From Nemania diffusa (Eukaryota; Ascomycota; Sordariomycetes; Xylariales; Xylariaceae), in NCBI GenBank assembly GCA_038501195.1, contig JBBPUQ010000004.1, positions 2,356,001 through 2,420,000 on the forward strand: DNA of 64,000 nucleotides, read 5' to 3'. Made by a program: the position numbers and the translations under genes. Under the pieces are notes generated by a model. It was not told the DNA's origin. It saw nothing but the letters and a program-made list of their open reading frames with translations, and searched no databases. This document shows, in pieces, positions 22,139 through 33,198 of this stretch. Each line of letters begins with the position of its first letter. The stretch's first letter is position 1.

Positions 22139-22309
22139 GTATGCCAGTGGGTCCGTATGAGTTATTAGGCACCTAAAAACCTCCATCAGACATGTGCCGA
22201 TTTATCCTAATAGTATCTAATAAAGTTAACATCTCTGCCCCTTCTTATCGCATTGCCCACACATCCGTGAGAGTGAATAATATTCCAACTAGAAGACACG
22301 AGTCTGACC

Positions 22310-23231
22310 CTATGGCTGTCTAAATCTTGTCATATTGTCGAAGTGCCTTTTCTGTCGCTGAACCCTGGTGACGGCGTACGACTTACGCCGTTCCTTTTCG
22401 TCCTCACTCATGTCTATAAAGCGCGGCCACGATGATCGCTGACAGCTCTCCTCCGTCTGAATCATTTTGGCGTCAGGGTCGTCTCCATGTAAGTCGACAA
22501 ACTGAAAACTCCGCATCGACGTGTTCCCGTAAGTCGTGAAATACCTCTCCGACAGCCCCGAGAAATCTTCCGTCAAGAAATGCAGGAAACCCCCGTGGCT
22601 CACGACAACGATATGCGCGTCGTCTGGGGCCCCCTGCGCAAGCCCCCGAAGGAAAACTCGCGCCTCGCGTGCCCGGGCTTCCACAAGCGCAATGTCAGGG
22701 ATGTATTTAGAGCTATGGTCCTTGCAGCACCAGTCGCGATCGAGCACTGAAAAACTTGGTGTTATTTTTATGATCCCCAGAGATTTTCACGTATGAGATG
22801 GGATCTTGAAAGATATAACTCCGGCCCGTAAACCACCGATAATATTTTCAACACTATCCCACGCAGGAAGAAGATGAAGTTAACAATCACTCACGACTCG
22901 TGTCAATGTTTGGCCCGAAGACCCTTTCCAGCACCTCCGGGGGGTGTCCTGTGTCGCTTAGTCGCACACCCGTCTCCTGTATCTCTGGCAGCAGAATCAC
23001 CTTCTTGTCTGCTAACAGCACTTCTCCGAAAGCGATAAGGGCAGTGCGAAGTGTGCGCTGCATGGGCGACGACACGATGTGGCTTATGCGCGACATGAAT
23101 GCATAGGAGCTGCCTAGCTGGAAAGCTTGCGCTTTACCATTGGGTGTCAGGTTTGGGTCGCGAACGTCTACGTTGCCTGGGATGTTGTGCGTCGACTCGG
23201 CGTGGCGGATCACGTCAATGATTGGCGCCAT
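22310..23231 (-). CDS. Histidine phosphatase (phosphoglycerate-mutase-like) family protein
   Basis: Exons 23231-22895 and 22746-22310 join in phase 1 to give 257 residues; the intron is 148 nt (GTGAGT...TTTTCAG). The catalytic RHG-type motif is at the N-terminus: MAPIIDVIRHAESTHN (His10). A second block has SSPMQRTLRTALIAF. The second catalytic histidine lies in IVVVSHGGFLHFLTEDF in exon 2. This is the phosphohistidine fold shared by phosphoglycerate mutases and assorted phosphatases. The form with a basic, charged C-terminus is widespread in fungi without an assigned substrate. It is cytosolic by absence of a signal peptide. Confidence 0.88.
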
Positions 23232-24052
23232 GGTGGATTGTGTGACCTTCTTTAGGTTCAAGGATGATGTTATCGGCTCTGTAACGATGCTTCTCAGGAG
23301 GTGGCGATCAGCTATAGCCCAAGTCCCATATATTCAATAGCGGTAGTATGAGCGAAAGGTTGAGCGAGTTTAGATCTAATAAGCACATCGAAATGTTGTT
23401 AAGAATCTTTTTTTTTTCGTCCCTGCTGTTTCCTAGGTACCGTCCCTGTGGTAACCATGTCAGCCAAATGTTTCTTTGTGCGACCTAGAGAAATTCCTAT
23501 TACCTACTCTGATGGTCAAGGCTTATCGAGAATTTGGGAACAATGGGAACGATGGTAAAACGACAAAACCTACATAAGTGATAGAAGAATAAATGAAACC
23601 ATATTTACCAAGGTGGGCGAAGAAAGAAGCTAAGAGCTTTAGCTATGGTATTTCACTTGCTACATCTATCGTGGGAAAGTGTCAACCTATGTGAGGCTAT
23701 AGAACTAATTCGCATACTTAATTTCACACTTAACTAGTTACTAATATAAGGCCACTTGCGCTGCTGCTATAAATTATGCTATTCAGTTACCTATTGTTGC
23801 GTACAAATGTTGAAGTGCTGGTACGGAAGCCTCTAGGACTGGAGTTTTTGGGGTCCGAAATTGGAGTCCCCCATATCATGCCTAGTACCTGTGCCACATA
23901 GATCACGCCCCTCGAAGCTACATACTACAGATCCAGCTGACAAATGCGAGGAGGTTGCGTTTAAATATTCTCCAGCCTTCGCTATTACTAGATATCACTT
24001 GACAACATCATAACATAACCAAGTCCAAAATCTCATCGATTTTCATATCAAA
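23232..24052. other. Intergenic, no gene seen
   Basis: A spacer between two divergent genes, so promoters of both probably lie here. I see no clear TATA and no repeat. Confidence 0.4.
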
Positions 24053-24463
24053 ATGGGCTCCGAAAACACTGGCGAGCCGGGATGCAATCTCTTATGGACT
24101 GCCAACGACTCAGTTCAGCAAGAGCTCAGCGCCATTCTCAAGCCCATGAAGCTGGATCCGTTCGGCGTCGTCTCGCTTGGGAAAGATGGAATATTCCGCT
24201 CCCTTACAGCTGATCGGGACGTCATCGACGCCGCCGCGTTCACCCCGAAGCTCATTGCGGCCTTGCACGCCCGCATGCCGCCAGGGTATATCAATAATGC
24301 TGAGTGGCAGGGAGTTGATGGAACAACGACCCCTAAGGAGAAGTGGTTCAACCCTGATAAGGATATCTTGCCAGAGCCTCTGAGTGAGGAACAGAAGGCA
24401 AAGGCGAAAGCTCGTTATGAAGAGCGCCTTACGCGGGAGAAGAAGGAGAAGGAAGACGCATGA
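24053..24463 (+). CDS. Small soluble protein, unrecognised
   Basis: An intronless 136-codon gene from ATG 24053 (context CAAAATGG, typical of fungal starts). The sequence looks like a real folded protein with even codon use and a hydrophobic/charged mix: QELSAILKPMKLDPFGVVSL, then MPPGYINNAEWQGVDG, then a highly charged helical tail rich in K and E. No signal peptide, membrane span or cysteine pattern is seen. I suspect it is a conserved ascomycete protein, but I cannot name the family. Confidence 0.65.
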   Translation: MGSENTGEPGCNLLWTANDSVQQELSAILKPMKLDPFGVVSLGKDGIFRSLTADRDVIDAAAFTPKLIAALHARMPPGYINNAEWQGVDGTTTPKEKWFNPDKDILPEPLSEEQKAKAKARYEERLTREKKEKEDA

Positions 24464-24883
24464 GCAGGATATGGAAAAGAGTGGATGGGCCGACGTAAAG
24501 TACTGGGCCTACTTTTCACTTGGATTCAGCATTACCGTTAGTTCTCATGATTTCTCGTCCTTCTAAACCTCGTGCGCTCAATTTCCATTGTTGATTCTAG
24601 GGGTGGCATAGTAGGATAAAGCCGATGGCGTTGGCGAAGAAGATACCGAGGCATACATCAAGACATTTTGTCGCTGGAACGGCGAAGGCATGCTTCAGCC
24701 TCTACAGCATGCGACTTATAATATCAGCAATCGGAGACTGTAACCAGAGGCAACTCACGTAAGGGTACAGCTTTGAACTTCAACTGTGTTTCATACTCAC
24801 TCGTGATATATTAATTCCAACATGATGTTCGTCTCTAGTACTTTGGGCCTTAACAGGCCTCTTGTGTGAACATCGAGACATTA
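24464..24883. other. Convergent 3' spacer, no gene seen
   Basis: It lies between the 3' ends of the small plus-strand gene and the minus-strand gene that follows. No further coding or repeat signal was found. Confidence 0.4.
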
Positions 24884-26302
24884 TCATTCCTCCGGGATGA
24901 TCTCTTCGCCCTTCCACTCCCTTGTTCCGGCCACCAACCCGCAGAGAGTCTCATAAGCATCGCTTGCTGCACATTTCATCGCAGACCACTCACCGTTCTT
25001 GTCGGCCTTGACCAACGTAACTAAGGCAAGTGTATCAGCCGAAGTGAGGCTTCGATCACAATACACGAAATACTCCGACACAAGCGTGTCACTAAACCGC
25101 TCCTGATGCACAAACCCCCAATGCTGCCTTAAAACGGTCTCAAATCCTTCTTTCCAGTCTTCTATTATCCTCCCGATGGGATCTGTATCGAATAGCGTCC
25201 GGCCCTCGAGAAATCTCCTCAATCCGGGGTCCCGGCTCGCAAATGTGTCATCCAGTGCTTCCAGGTAGACGTCGGGGCGCCCAGAGTGCCGAGGCCCAGC
25301 GTATGCGAAGAAGAGCTTGTTCTGGTACCGCCATGGGCGAGCGCCCTCATTGATCTCGTCGAAAGTTTTCAAGGTCGTGTAGCTATTGTATCGGAGCCGC
25401 TGACAATCGGTCTCAGACGTCGAGCCAATGTGCGCCAGATCTGCGAGTGACCGACCAGAATGAATATCCTGGTCCCAGTCTATTCGAACAAATAGAATGC
25501 CCTCATCATCATTCTTGACGTGGTCATCTTCATCCTTGAGAATGTCGGCAACCAGAAACATGGTGCGGTGCAGGTGGAGGTTGTTTCGGCATCGCATCGG
25601 GTGCAGACGGGCGGCCGTGGCAATGATTTCTTCTCGAGTTGTGTCTGGGACGCGGCCTTGCGGGCGGCATGTCAACCGGCCGATAGGTTTAGAGTCGTCC
25701 GGATCTAGATGACGCATGACAGTCTCGAAGTCAATGCCATCAATAGCGTAAAGCCCGATCCAGTATTTGGTCCCAGTTAGCCTGGTAGATGACCCGTCCG
25801 AGTACTCTTCATCTGTCTGATGTTGATCAAAGGGTTTGTGCGCCGGCGCCATCATGCCCTCTTCCCACTCGCTACGGCCATACTCCTCTTCAAACTCCCA
25901 CCAGCCAAGATTTGCAGTCGACAAGTTCACTAGCACATCGCCAACATCGCCTGCAGGCACAGTCATCTTGTCGAACGTAAGGTCCCCGGCGTCATCCTCT
26001 TCATCCACAGCTACGACGACAACGCCGTTTGTTTTCCAATCTCGGTCAGCAACAGCAATGAAATAGTCATCCTCGAACTGGCTAGATGGCGCTGTGCTTT
26101 CGAGATAGTCCTGGAAAGCTGCACGCAGTGGCTGGCCCTGCATGTTATACGAGGGGGCCCTTCGGACGTGGAAACAGCCATTCATGGTATCGATGTTGCA
26201 TTCTGCTTCAACCTCAGTGATCTCTTTATCGCTGAGTTCAACAAGGGTGTAGAGGGCATAGGCCGGGCCAAGATCAATTGGCGACGATGCGCTCGACGGC
26301 AT
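24884..26302 (-). CDS. Acidic protein of unknown function, 472 aa
   Basis: A single exon. I start at ATG 26302 (MPSSASSPIDLGPAYALYTL), because the frame extends only to a GTG upstream; an upstream exon is possible. The protein is strongly acidic, with WWEFEEEYGRSEWEEGM, several DEED runs and no signal peptide. Blocks such as TKYWIGLYAIDGIDFETVM, NLHLHRTMFLVADILKDEDD and GILFVRIDWDQDIHSGRSL look like beta-alpha folded protein rather than low complexity. I recognise no family and see no catalytic motif. Its tail-to-tail neighbour is unrelated. Confidence 0.7.
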   Translation of the reverse strand: MPSSASSPIDLGPAYALYTLVELSDKEITEVEAECNIDTMNGCFHVRRAPSYNMQGQPLRAAFQDYLESTAPSSQFEDDYFIAVADRDWKTNGVVVVAVDEEDDAGDLTFDKMTVPAGDVGDVLVNLSTANLGWWEFEEEYGRSEWEEGMMAPAHKPFDQHQTDEEYSDGSSTRLTGTKYWIGLYAIDGIDFETVMRHLDPDDSKPIGRLTCRPQGRVPDTTREEIIATAARLHPMRCRNNLHLHRTMFLVADILKDEDDHVKNDDEGILFVRIDWDQDIHSGRSLADLAHIGSTSETDCQRLRYNSYTTLKTFDEINEGARPWRYQNKLFFAYAGPRHSGRPDVYLEALDDTFASRDPGLRRFLEGRTLFDTDPIGRIIEDWKEGFETVLRQHWGFVHQERFSDTLVSEYFVYCDRSLTSADTLALVTLVKADKNGEWSAMKCAASDAYETLCGLVAGTREWKGEEIIPEE

Positions 26303-27224
26303 ATCGGAGTCGTTAAACACTTTGAGTAAGTTTTGCTAAATTTCAAAGAGAACACTCGAGCCGAACCTATTGCCGGTAGTGGAGTTTTCATGTAACAATA
26401 GCGAAATGGTAGCTAGGCGGCTACGAATGATGCAGCCAAGGCTACAAGATAGAACCAACAAGACCATCTCACCGCCCCGTCTCGCCATCATCTTTCATAT
26501 TCTTCCATACTAAGACGATACGAAAACGGCCGAGCGCGTGTTGCGGTCCAGTTAGCAAGTGGGCTACACAGCATCGTCGTGCTGGTTTGGGTATGAACAG
26601 CAGGAAATTGACATCTCGGAGCGCGATTCAACATCTTCATTCATTTCATAATCTCAATCTATAGGTACACATTGCAGCCAGATAGTAGCGCCCTCGGTAT
26701 GAACATATTCCTCATATTAACGCGCCATTTTTTCCCCTCAGCTCAGTTGCTCTCCCGACGAATGGTCCGGTACTAGTATCTACCCTGGATATTTTTCTGG
26801 CAATAATCCACAATCCTACAGGCAAAGCATTGTACTAATTAATCCAGCCTGTATATATTGGTATAGCGATGTAACTAATTAATCCTTGATTGACTGATTT
26901 AATGATTTTTTTTGCGACTTTTATCGGCTCGACAACAGGCGCACTAAACGGGCTCGGTGTTCTGAATTTACTTGCACCGATTAACGTACTAATCTCGTCG
27001 CCCTCAACCGTGGGATCTTCGCATTAGCGCCTATACATCGATTTTGGTGCCCATTTGTTGTCAAATCATGTACTCCATGTATCTTGCATATCATTTACAT
27101 ATCGTTATAGTTCTTTCTGTATATACAGAGTAGCTGGTTTTATTGACCATGGCTATCAACTTTGGCGCTTTTGATTCGTCAACAGAAAAACCGCCTCAGC
27201 AAATGCTTCACTCCTATCTAACGA
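26303..27224. other. Intergenic, no gene seen
   Basis: Spacer with moderate AT content upstream of one minus-strand gene and downstream of another. There is no protein-like frame and no repeat. Confidence 0.45.
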
Positions 27225-28088
27225 CTACGACTGAACAAGAATAACATCGTCTACATACAAGTTAGGCACCTTACCACTATAGATATACCCGCCATCATTA
27301 AAGTAGAACTGGATGTAAAAGTACGGCCATTCTCCTGAATTGAAAGATCCTTCATACTGATTCCAAGTCGACTGTACTGCCGGAGCCAGCAGCCGGTTTG
27401 AGAATGTGTTGGGGCTCTCAGTTAACGCAAGATCAGGGGGTGCTGGCCCTTTCTTCAGACCCTGGATGATGAGGTTAATGTAGTCGAATGTCGCGTCGCT
27501 TGGGTTGAGCGGGAAATCCATTCTGGCCCAGAAGGAGAACTTGTAATTGGTAAAGGGACGCATGAGACCCGTGGCGAAGAGGTACACGTTGCGCGAGTCG
27601 AACGTGCCGGGAGCCTCGGGTAAAAAGGTCACGCGGAAGAGGTTGGGCGGCGAGTGAGCGAGTGTGGCGTTTGATATGACAGTCGCGTTGTTCACATTGT
27701 AGGTTCGGCCGACGTATATAGTCTGATCATTGCTTTCGAAGTCTACATTGAGCACCGTAGGGGACGGGGCAAGGGGTAGAGTGGTGCATTGGGTTATGCT
27801 GGCTTGAGTTGCCAAAGTAGTGGCACCGGATGGATAGAGACAGGAGCAGGCCGACGATAGGCTGCTAACTCCACACGATGACTGAATCGAGTTCAGAGTC
27901 GGCGTAGCCGTGGTCCCAGATTGAGGGGGCGCCGTGAAGGACGCGCAGAAGGCGGTAGACTGTACGAGATTGCGATAGCAGTTGTCTTGATTACAGCCCG
28001 TCTGAGTACACACAACTGTGGACGACTGGGCAGAGACTGACGACACCGCCACAGCTAAGGTGAGAAGAAGACGGGTGATAGACGCCAT
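27225..28088 (-). CDS. Secreted cysteine-rich protein with a beta-sandwich C-terminus
   Basis: A single exon of 287 residues from ATG 28088 (MASITRLLLTLAVAVSSVSA), a clear signal peptide. Residues ~25-100 hold about eight cysteines in a pattern common at the N-terminus of fungal secreted proteins (CTQTGCNQDNCYRNL, FCASF, SSCG, ACSCLYP). A serine/threonine/proline hinge follows. The remaining ~170 residues read as a carbohydrate-binding-like beta-sandwich (LNVDFESNDQTIYVGR, NYKFSFWARMDF, WNQYEGSFNSGEWPYFYIQF, LYVDDVILVQ). The end motif DDV is typical of CBM/CenC-like modules. N-glycosylation sites are present. Likely extracellular or wall-associated; the ligand is unknown. Confidence 0.78.
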   Translation of the reverse strand: MASITRLLLTLAVAVSSVSAQSSTVVCTQTGCNQDNCYRNLVQSTAFCASFTAPPQSGTTATPTLNSIQSSCGVSSLSSACSCLYPSGATTLATQASITQCTTLPLAPSPTVLNVDFESNDQTIYVGRTYNVNNATVISNATLAHSPPNLFRVTFLPEAPGTFDSRNVYLFATGLMRPFTNYKFSFWARMDFPLNPSDATFDYINLIIQGLKKGPAPPDLALTESPNTFSNRLLAPAVQSTWNQYEGSFNSGEWPYFYIQFYFNDGGYIYSGKVPNLYVDDVILVQS

Positions 28089-30014
28089 CTCAGCAGACTG
28101 GTGATGCAAATCTTCAAGACTCGAGGCAACCCCGATTCGATCGACGTCTGTAGTTCTCGAATAACAGACACACAAGATCGGATGGCGGACTCGACCACCT
28201 GCTCACTTACCCACCTACCTTTATAGTCTCACATTGATTCATATTGTTTTTTTTTGTGAATAGGTAGCTACCTGAACTAGATGCCAAGTATCAATCAGTC
28301 AGTGTGAGGTTTTCAGCTGATGCTTGCGGCCTTTCTGTTTAGGATAAGCCAAAACCATCAGAGCTGGTGGCGTGTTGTGGGCCGGTTTAACGGCGCGGGA
28401 TACGAGCACAACGAGTTGTCGCTCTTCAGCTCTCATGCAGGTAGATATGTACGAGGTGGTGAAAGCTGCAAAACATGCACAAGCGACTTACGCTGGATGA
28501 GACGAGAATTGGAATGATACCAAATAATCGAGAGTATTTACAGATGTTCTTCCGGCTTACTTCGAAGGTGCTGAGTTGTAGGCAGTCTGGGCGAGTCCAT
28601 AGCGGGAGGGTTGCGTCCTAGCCAGTGCCCTAGCCAATCACTGTAGATCTTCGCAGCATGCCAAGTAACCTTGGGTCGGTGACCGCTAGCGAGCTCTGTG
28701 CTGTAACTGTAGGTCTATTTCTGCGGGGTGCAGCCGAGGGTACCTAAACAAATAAGAGGAATAACAAAACGACAAATTTTGATCTAACAGCTTAGAATCG
28801 TAGATAATACTACTTTCTTTCGTTGACATCTAAAACCTCCAGGTGGAGAATTTCAGTTCGTATTTAGCTCAGCTACAGAGTACAGTCCTACTAAAAGGGG
28901 CTGCCATTTGGATACCCAGTTTCTCGGGTATTTTATAGTTCTACCCAGCTCGGACCACAGCTACTTAATTTTCACGTAGAGTAATTTACTCATCTGGATA
29001 TCTAACTATTCTCTGTATCTAATAGGATATTGACTTAAGATCTTCGACCCTTGCGGTTATATGGCGTCGAAGTATTATCAAATCGCGCTGTCTTCAAATC
29101 CGAAAACCCACCATCGACACTCCCATGCGTGTTAAAGGTGGTCAACGCGAAAGACTACAATTAGGTACTTACTAGGCATAATGGAATGTAGAAATAAACT
29201 GGGTTTCATATACGTGCGCTGTAGGTAATATTGAGAACTCGATATGAAAGGGTATGTTGAGGCATAATTATGGTAGGATAAATTAGCGTAAGTTGGGCGT
29301 GCCACTACTTACAAAGGGCTACCGATACCATTTACGGTAGTTTACTTTACTATTATAATACCTACCTAGTAAATCTTAACGTGATCAAAACTTGCCGGCA
29401 GTGCTTTTATCAAAAGCAGCTGCATTTTCCCTTCCTTGGTATACCTATCGACAAGTATGTTCTGAGCCCAGCTAAGACCCTTCGGGGTATAGCAAGGCTA
29501 TTGGAAGAAGGTCAAGCAGCTACCAGAACTCTCAGAAAGTCTCAGACTGAGTCATTATCAAATGCTATCATACAAAAGTGCGGGGGGGAAATTGGCATGC
29601 TTTTTTTGGTGAAAATAGGCACGGGTCGGCACATCGTACATATAAGTAGGTATATAGAGGTCGTCTTGCCGGAAGTCTCAGCTTCATCAGTTTCACTGAA
29701 CCCCCAGCAATAAAGATTTCCGATTATGAATGCACCATGCCAATCGCGTTTTTGTGTTCGTGCGTACTACGCAGTTATTCGGAGCTAAGAAATTCCATAT
29801 TTAGCAATTCTCACATAATTATGCCCGCTGCTACGGTGTTAATGCTATAATGGTTAACGGAGTTAGTACGTCGTGTCTAGATTCTAGAAGTTTGTCTCAG
29901 GTCTAAGCAGGCTTGGCATTCTCGAACTCTCGGATGACCCCGCGGAGCTTGCGAGTCTCAATGAAGCAACTCAGGGGGCTAGAATAAAAAGCAATATTCT
30001 GGAGCTATGGTGCG
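28089..30014. other. Intergenic, no gene seen
   Basis: Nearly 2 kb without a credible gene. Two frames (28320-28517 and 29381-29713) lack family or codon support. TACCTA/TAGGTA words recur. It leads up to the sharp edge of the AT-only element. Confidence 0.45.
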
Positions 30015-30904
30015 CGGTAAGCGGTCTTCCGCCAATCCGCCAGTCAATTGCACATATGCACGTTCTGACATAATTTGCTTTTTTTTAGTTGCTTTTTTTT
30101 AGTTGCTTTTTTTAGTTGCTTTTTTTATTCCTTAACTCCTCTAAAACTACTATACTTATAAAGTATATAGTTATATTAGTACATTTTGCAAATATATTAA
30201 AATATAGTTATAAAATTTAAAATTATATTATAATATTACAAAATAAAAAAAACTATAAATTAAATATAATATAATAAATAATATATAATTAATAATATAT
30301 ATTATATAAAACTAAAATTTAAAAAAAAGTTTTATTTAATATATAAACAAAAATAATATATTAAATATATTAATATTTTTTTAAATTTTAGCTTAATATT
30401 ATTATTGTTATAATTTATAACATTTATATTTATAATATAATTTAAACTGTTTTATTTAAAAAAACTTAAAATATATTAAATTAATTTAATATATATAAAA
30501 TTATTTTTATTTTTATTATTTTATTTAATAAATTTTATTTTTTAATATATATATTAAAAAAAAATATTATAAAATAAATAAAAGTTTTATTATAACTAAA
30601 TAAAAAATATAATATAAAACTTAATAAATAAATTTATTAATTTTTAACTTTTTAAATTTATAAAAAAAACTAAAAATTTTTTATATATAACTAAATTTTT
30701 AAATATAATTATTATAAAAGATTTAATTAATATAACAACTTTTTTTTTATAAAGTTTTAATATAATAAAAAAAAAAAAAAAAAAGTAAAAAAGTTATTAA
30801 AAATTATAATTAATATTTTTATAAATTAAATTTATATTATAATATAGTTTTATAAATATAATAATTTTAAAAAAAGTTAAAAAATAAAAAAAATAACTAA
30901 AAAA

Positions 30905-31060
30905 AACAAATTATATTAAAATATATATATATATAATTAACTAATAAATTAATAAAAAACTGTTTATTATTAATTATTTTATAGTATATAATAAATAATT
31001 TTTTATTAATTTACTAATTAATTATATATATATATATTTTAATATAATTTGTTTTTTTTA
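30905..31060. repeat. Palindromic linker 1 between AT-rich units
   Basis: A near-perfect dyad: an AATTATATTAAAATATAT arm, a centre at about 30980, and the reverse complement ending near 31050 before a T-rich run. It joins unit 1 to unit 2. The arms resemble the inner parts of the element's terminal repeats, as if two ends had been joined head to head. Confidence 0.6.
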
Positions 31061-31864
31061 ATTGTTTTTTTTAATTGTTTTTTTTATTTTTTAATTTTTT
31101 TAAAGCTATTATATTTATAAAATATATAGTTATACTAATATATTTTATAAATATATTAAAATATAATTATAAAATTTAAAATTATACTATAATATTATAA
31201 AATAAAAAAAACTATAAATTAAATATAATATAATAAATAATATATAATTAATAATATATATTATATAAAATTAAAGCTTAAAAAAAAGTTTTATTTAATA
31301 TATAAATAAAAATAATATATTAAATATATTAATATTTTTTTAAATTTTAATTTAATATTATTATTATTATAGTTTATAACATTTATATTTATAATATAAT
31401 TTAAACTATTTTATTTAAAAAAACTTAAAATATATTAAATTAATTTAATATATATAAAATTATTTTTATTTTTATTATTTTATTTAATAAATTTTACTTT
31501 TTAATATATATATTAAAAAAAATATTATAAAATAAATAAAAGTTTTATTATAACTAAATAAAAAATATAATATAAAGTTTAATAAACAAATTTATTAATT
31601 TTTAATTTTTTAAATTTATAAAAAAAATTAAAAGTTTTTTATATATAGCTAAATTTTTAAATATAACTACTATAAAAAGTTTAATTAATATAACAATTTT
31701 TTTTTTGTAAAATTTTAATATAATAAAAATAAAAAAAAAAAAAACAAAAAAGTTATTAAAAATTATAATTAATATTTTTATAAATTAAATTTATATTATA
31801 ATATAATTTTATAAATATAATAGCTTTAAAAAAAATTAAAAAATAAAAAAAGTAATTAAAAAAA

Positions 31865-32020
31865 ATAAATTATATTAAAATATATATATATATAATTAAT
31901 TAACAAATTAGCAAAAAACTATTTATTATTAACTGTTTTATAATATATAGTAAATAGTTTTTTATTAATTTATTAATTAATTATATATATATATATTTTA
32001 ATATAATTTACTTTTTTTTA
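31865..32020. repeat. Palindromic linker 2 between AT-rich units
   Basis: This has the same layout as linker 1, about 960 bp downstream, joining units 2 and 3. The sequence differs from linker 1 at a few positions only, almost all A/G or T/C. Confidence 0.6.
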
Positions 32021-32888
32021 ATTGTTTTTTTTAATTGCTTTTTTTATTTTTTAACTTTTTTAAAATTATTATATTTATAAAATATATAGTTATATTAATA
32101 TATTTTATAAATATATTAAAATATAATTATAAAATTTAAAACTATATTATAATATTATAAAATAAAAAAAACTATAAATTAAATATAATATAATAAATAA
32201 TATATAATTAATAATATATATTATATAAAACTAAAATTTAAAAAAAAGTTTTATTTAATATATAAATAAAAATAATATATTAAATATATTAATATTTTTT
32301 TAAATTTTAATTTAATATTATTATTATTATAATTTATAATATTTATATTTATAATATAGTTTAAACTATTTTATTTAAAAAAATTTAAAATATATTAAAT
32401 TAATTTAATATATATAAAGTTATTTTTATTTTTATTATTTTATTTAATAAATTTTATTTTTTAATATATATATTAAAAAAAAATATTATAAAATAAAAAA
32501 AAATTTTATTATAACTAAATAAAAAATATAATATAAAATTTAATAAATAAATTTATTAATTTTTAATTTTTTAAATTTATAAAAAAAACTAAAAGTTTTT
32601 TATATATAATTAAATTTTTAAATATAATTATTATAAAAAATTTAATTAATATAATAACTTTTTTTTTATAAAATTTTAATATAATAAAAAAAAAAAAAAA
32701 AAAACAAAAAAGTTATTAAAAATTATAATTAATATTTTTATAAATTAAATTTATATTATAATATAGCTTTATAAATATAATAACTTTAAAAAAAATTAAA
32801 AAATAAAAAAAGCAACTAAAAAAAGCAAATTATGTCAGAACGTGCATATATGCAATTGATTGGTGGATTGGCGGAAAACCGCTTACCG

Positions 32889-33198
32889 CCGACCGTCGGA
32901 GCCAATTATATCTTGGTGCCATGATATCATTTTCTAGCTTATTCAGGTGCTCGTCTAGATGGACGGAGCAGCACGCAAGCATAAAATACTGTAAGAATTG
33001 ATTATAAATCCAAAAAGGATCACCTACCTACAAGGCTACACAGATAGGTAAGCAACTTCATAGATGCTACCTCACAAGTTTTTGGCATGAAATAGAAAGC
33101 ATAAATCTCAATTTGGATCTAGGTAGTCTGAGCCTACCATCTTGCATCTTGATATTCAACAGTGCTTGAAACTACCGTAATCCGACTATCTAATCACC
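32889..33198. other. Short intergenic / promoter of the SDR-like gene
   Basis: Composition returns abruptly to normal after the AT-only element. No gene is seen; the last part is presumably the promoter of the next gene. Confidence 0.4.

Larger units (their letters stand above)
30015..32888. mobile_element. 2.87-kb inverted-repeat-bounded, almost pure A+T element with three internal units
   Basis: The ends are inverted repeats of normal composition: CGGTAAGCGGT, then TTCCGCCAATCC, then ATGCACGTTCTGACATAATT at left, and the reverse complement at right, about 85 bp per arm. Inside, C and G nearly vanish. The interior is three direct units of ~960 bp: the landmark around TATAAAATATATAGTTATA recurs at ~30157, ~31116 and ~32076. 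The units are separated by two palindromic linkers. No open frame is possible. RIP of a tandemly triplicated transposon is the simplest origin, since C-to-T change on both strands gives this composition. The outer arms escaped, which is unusual. I see no target duplication. Confidence 0.8.

Noticed and set aside
29381..29713. A 110-codon frame in the spacer before the AT-only element
   Set aside because: Non-ATG start, and unlike protein in composition apart from a short helical middle; no supporting splice or homologue signal.
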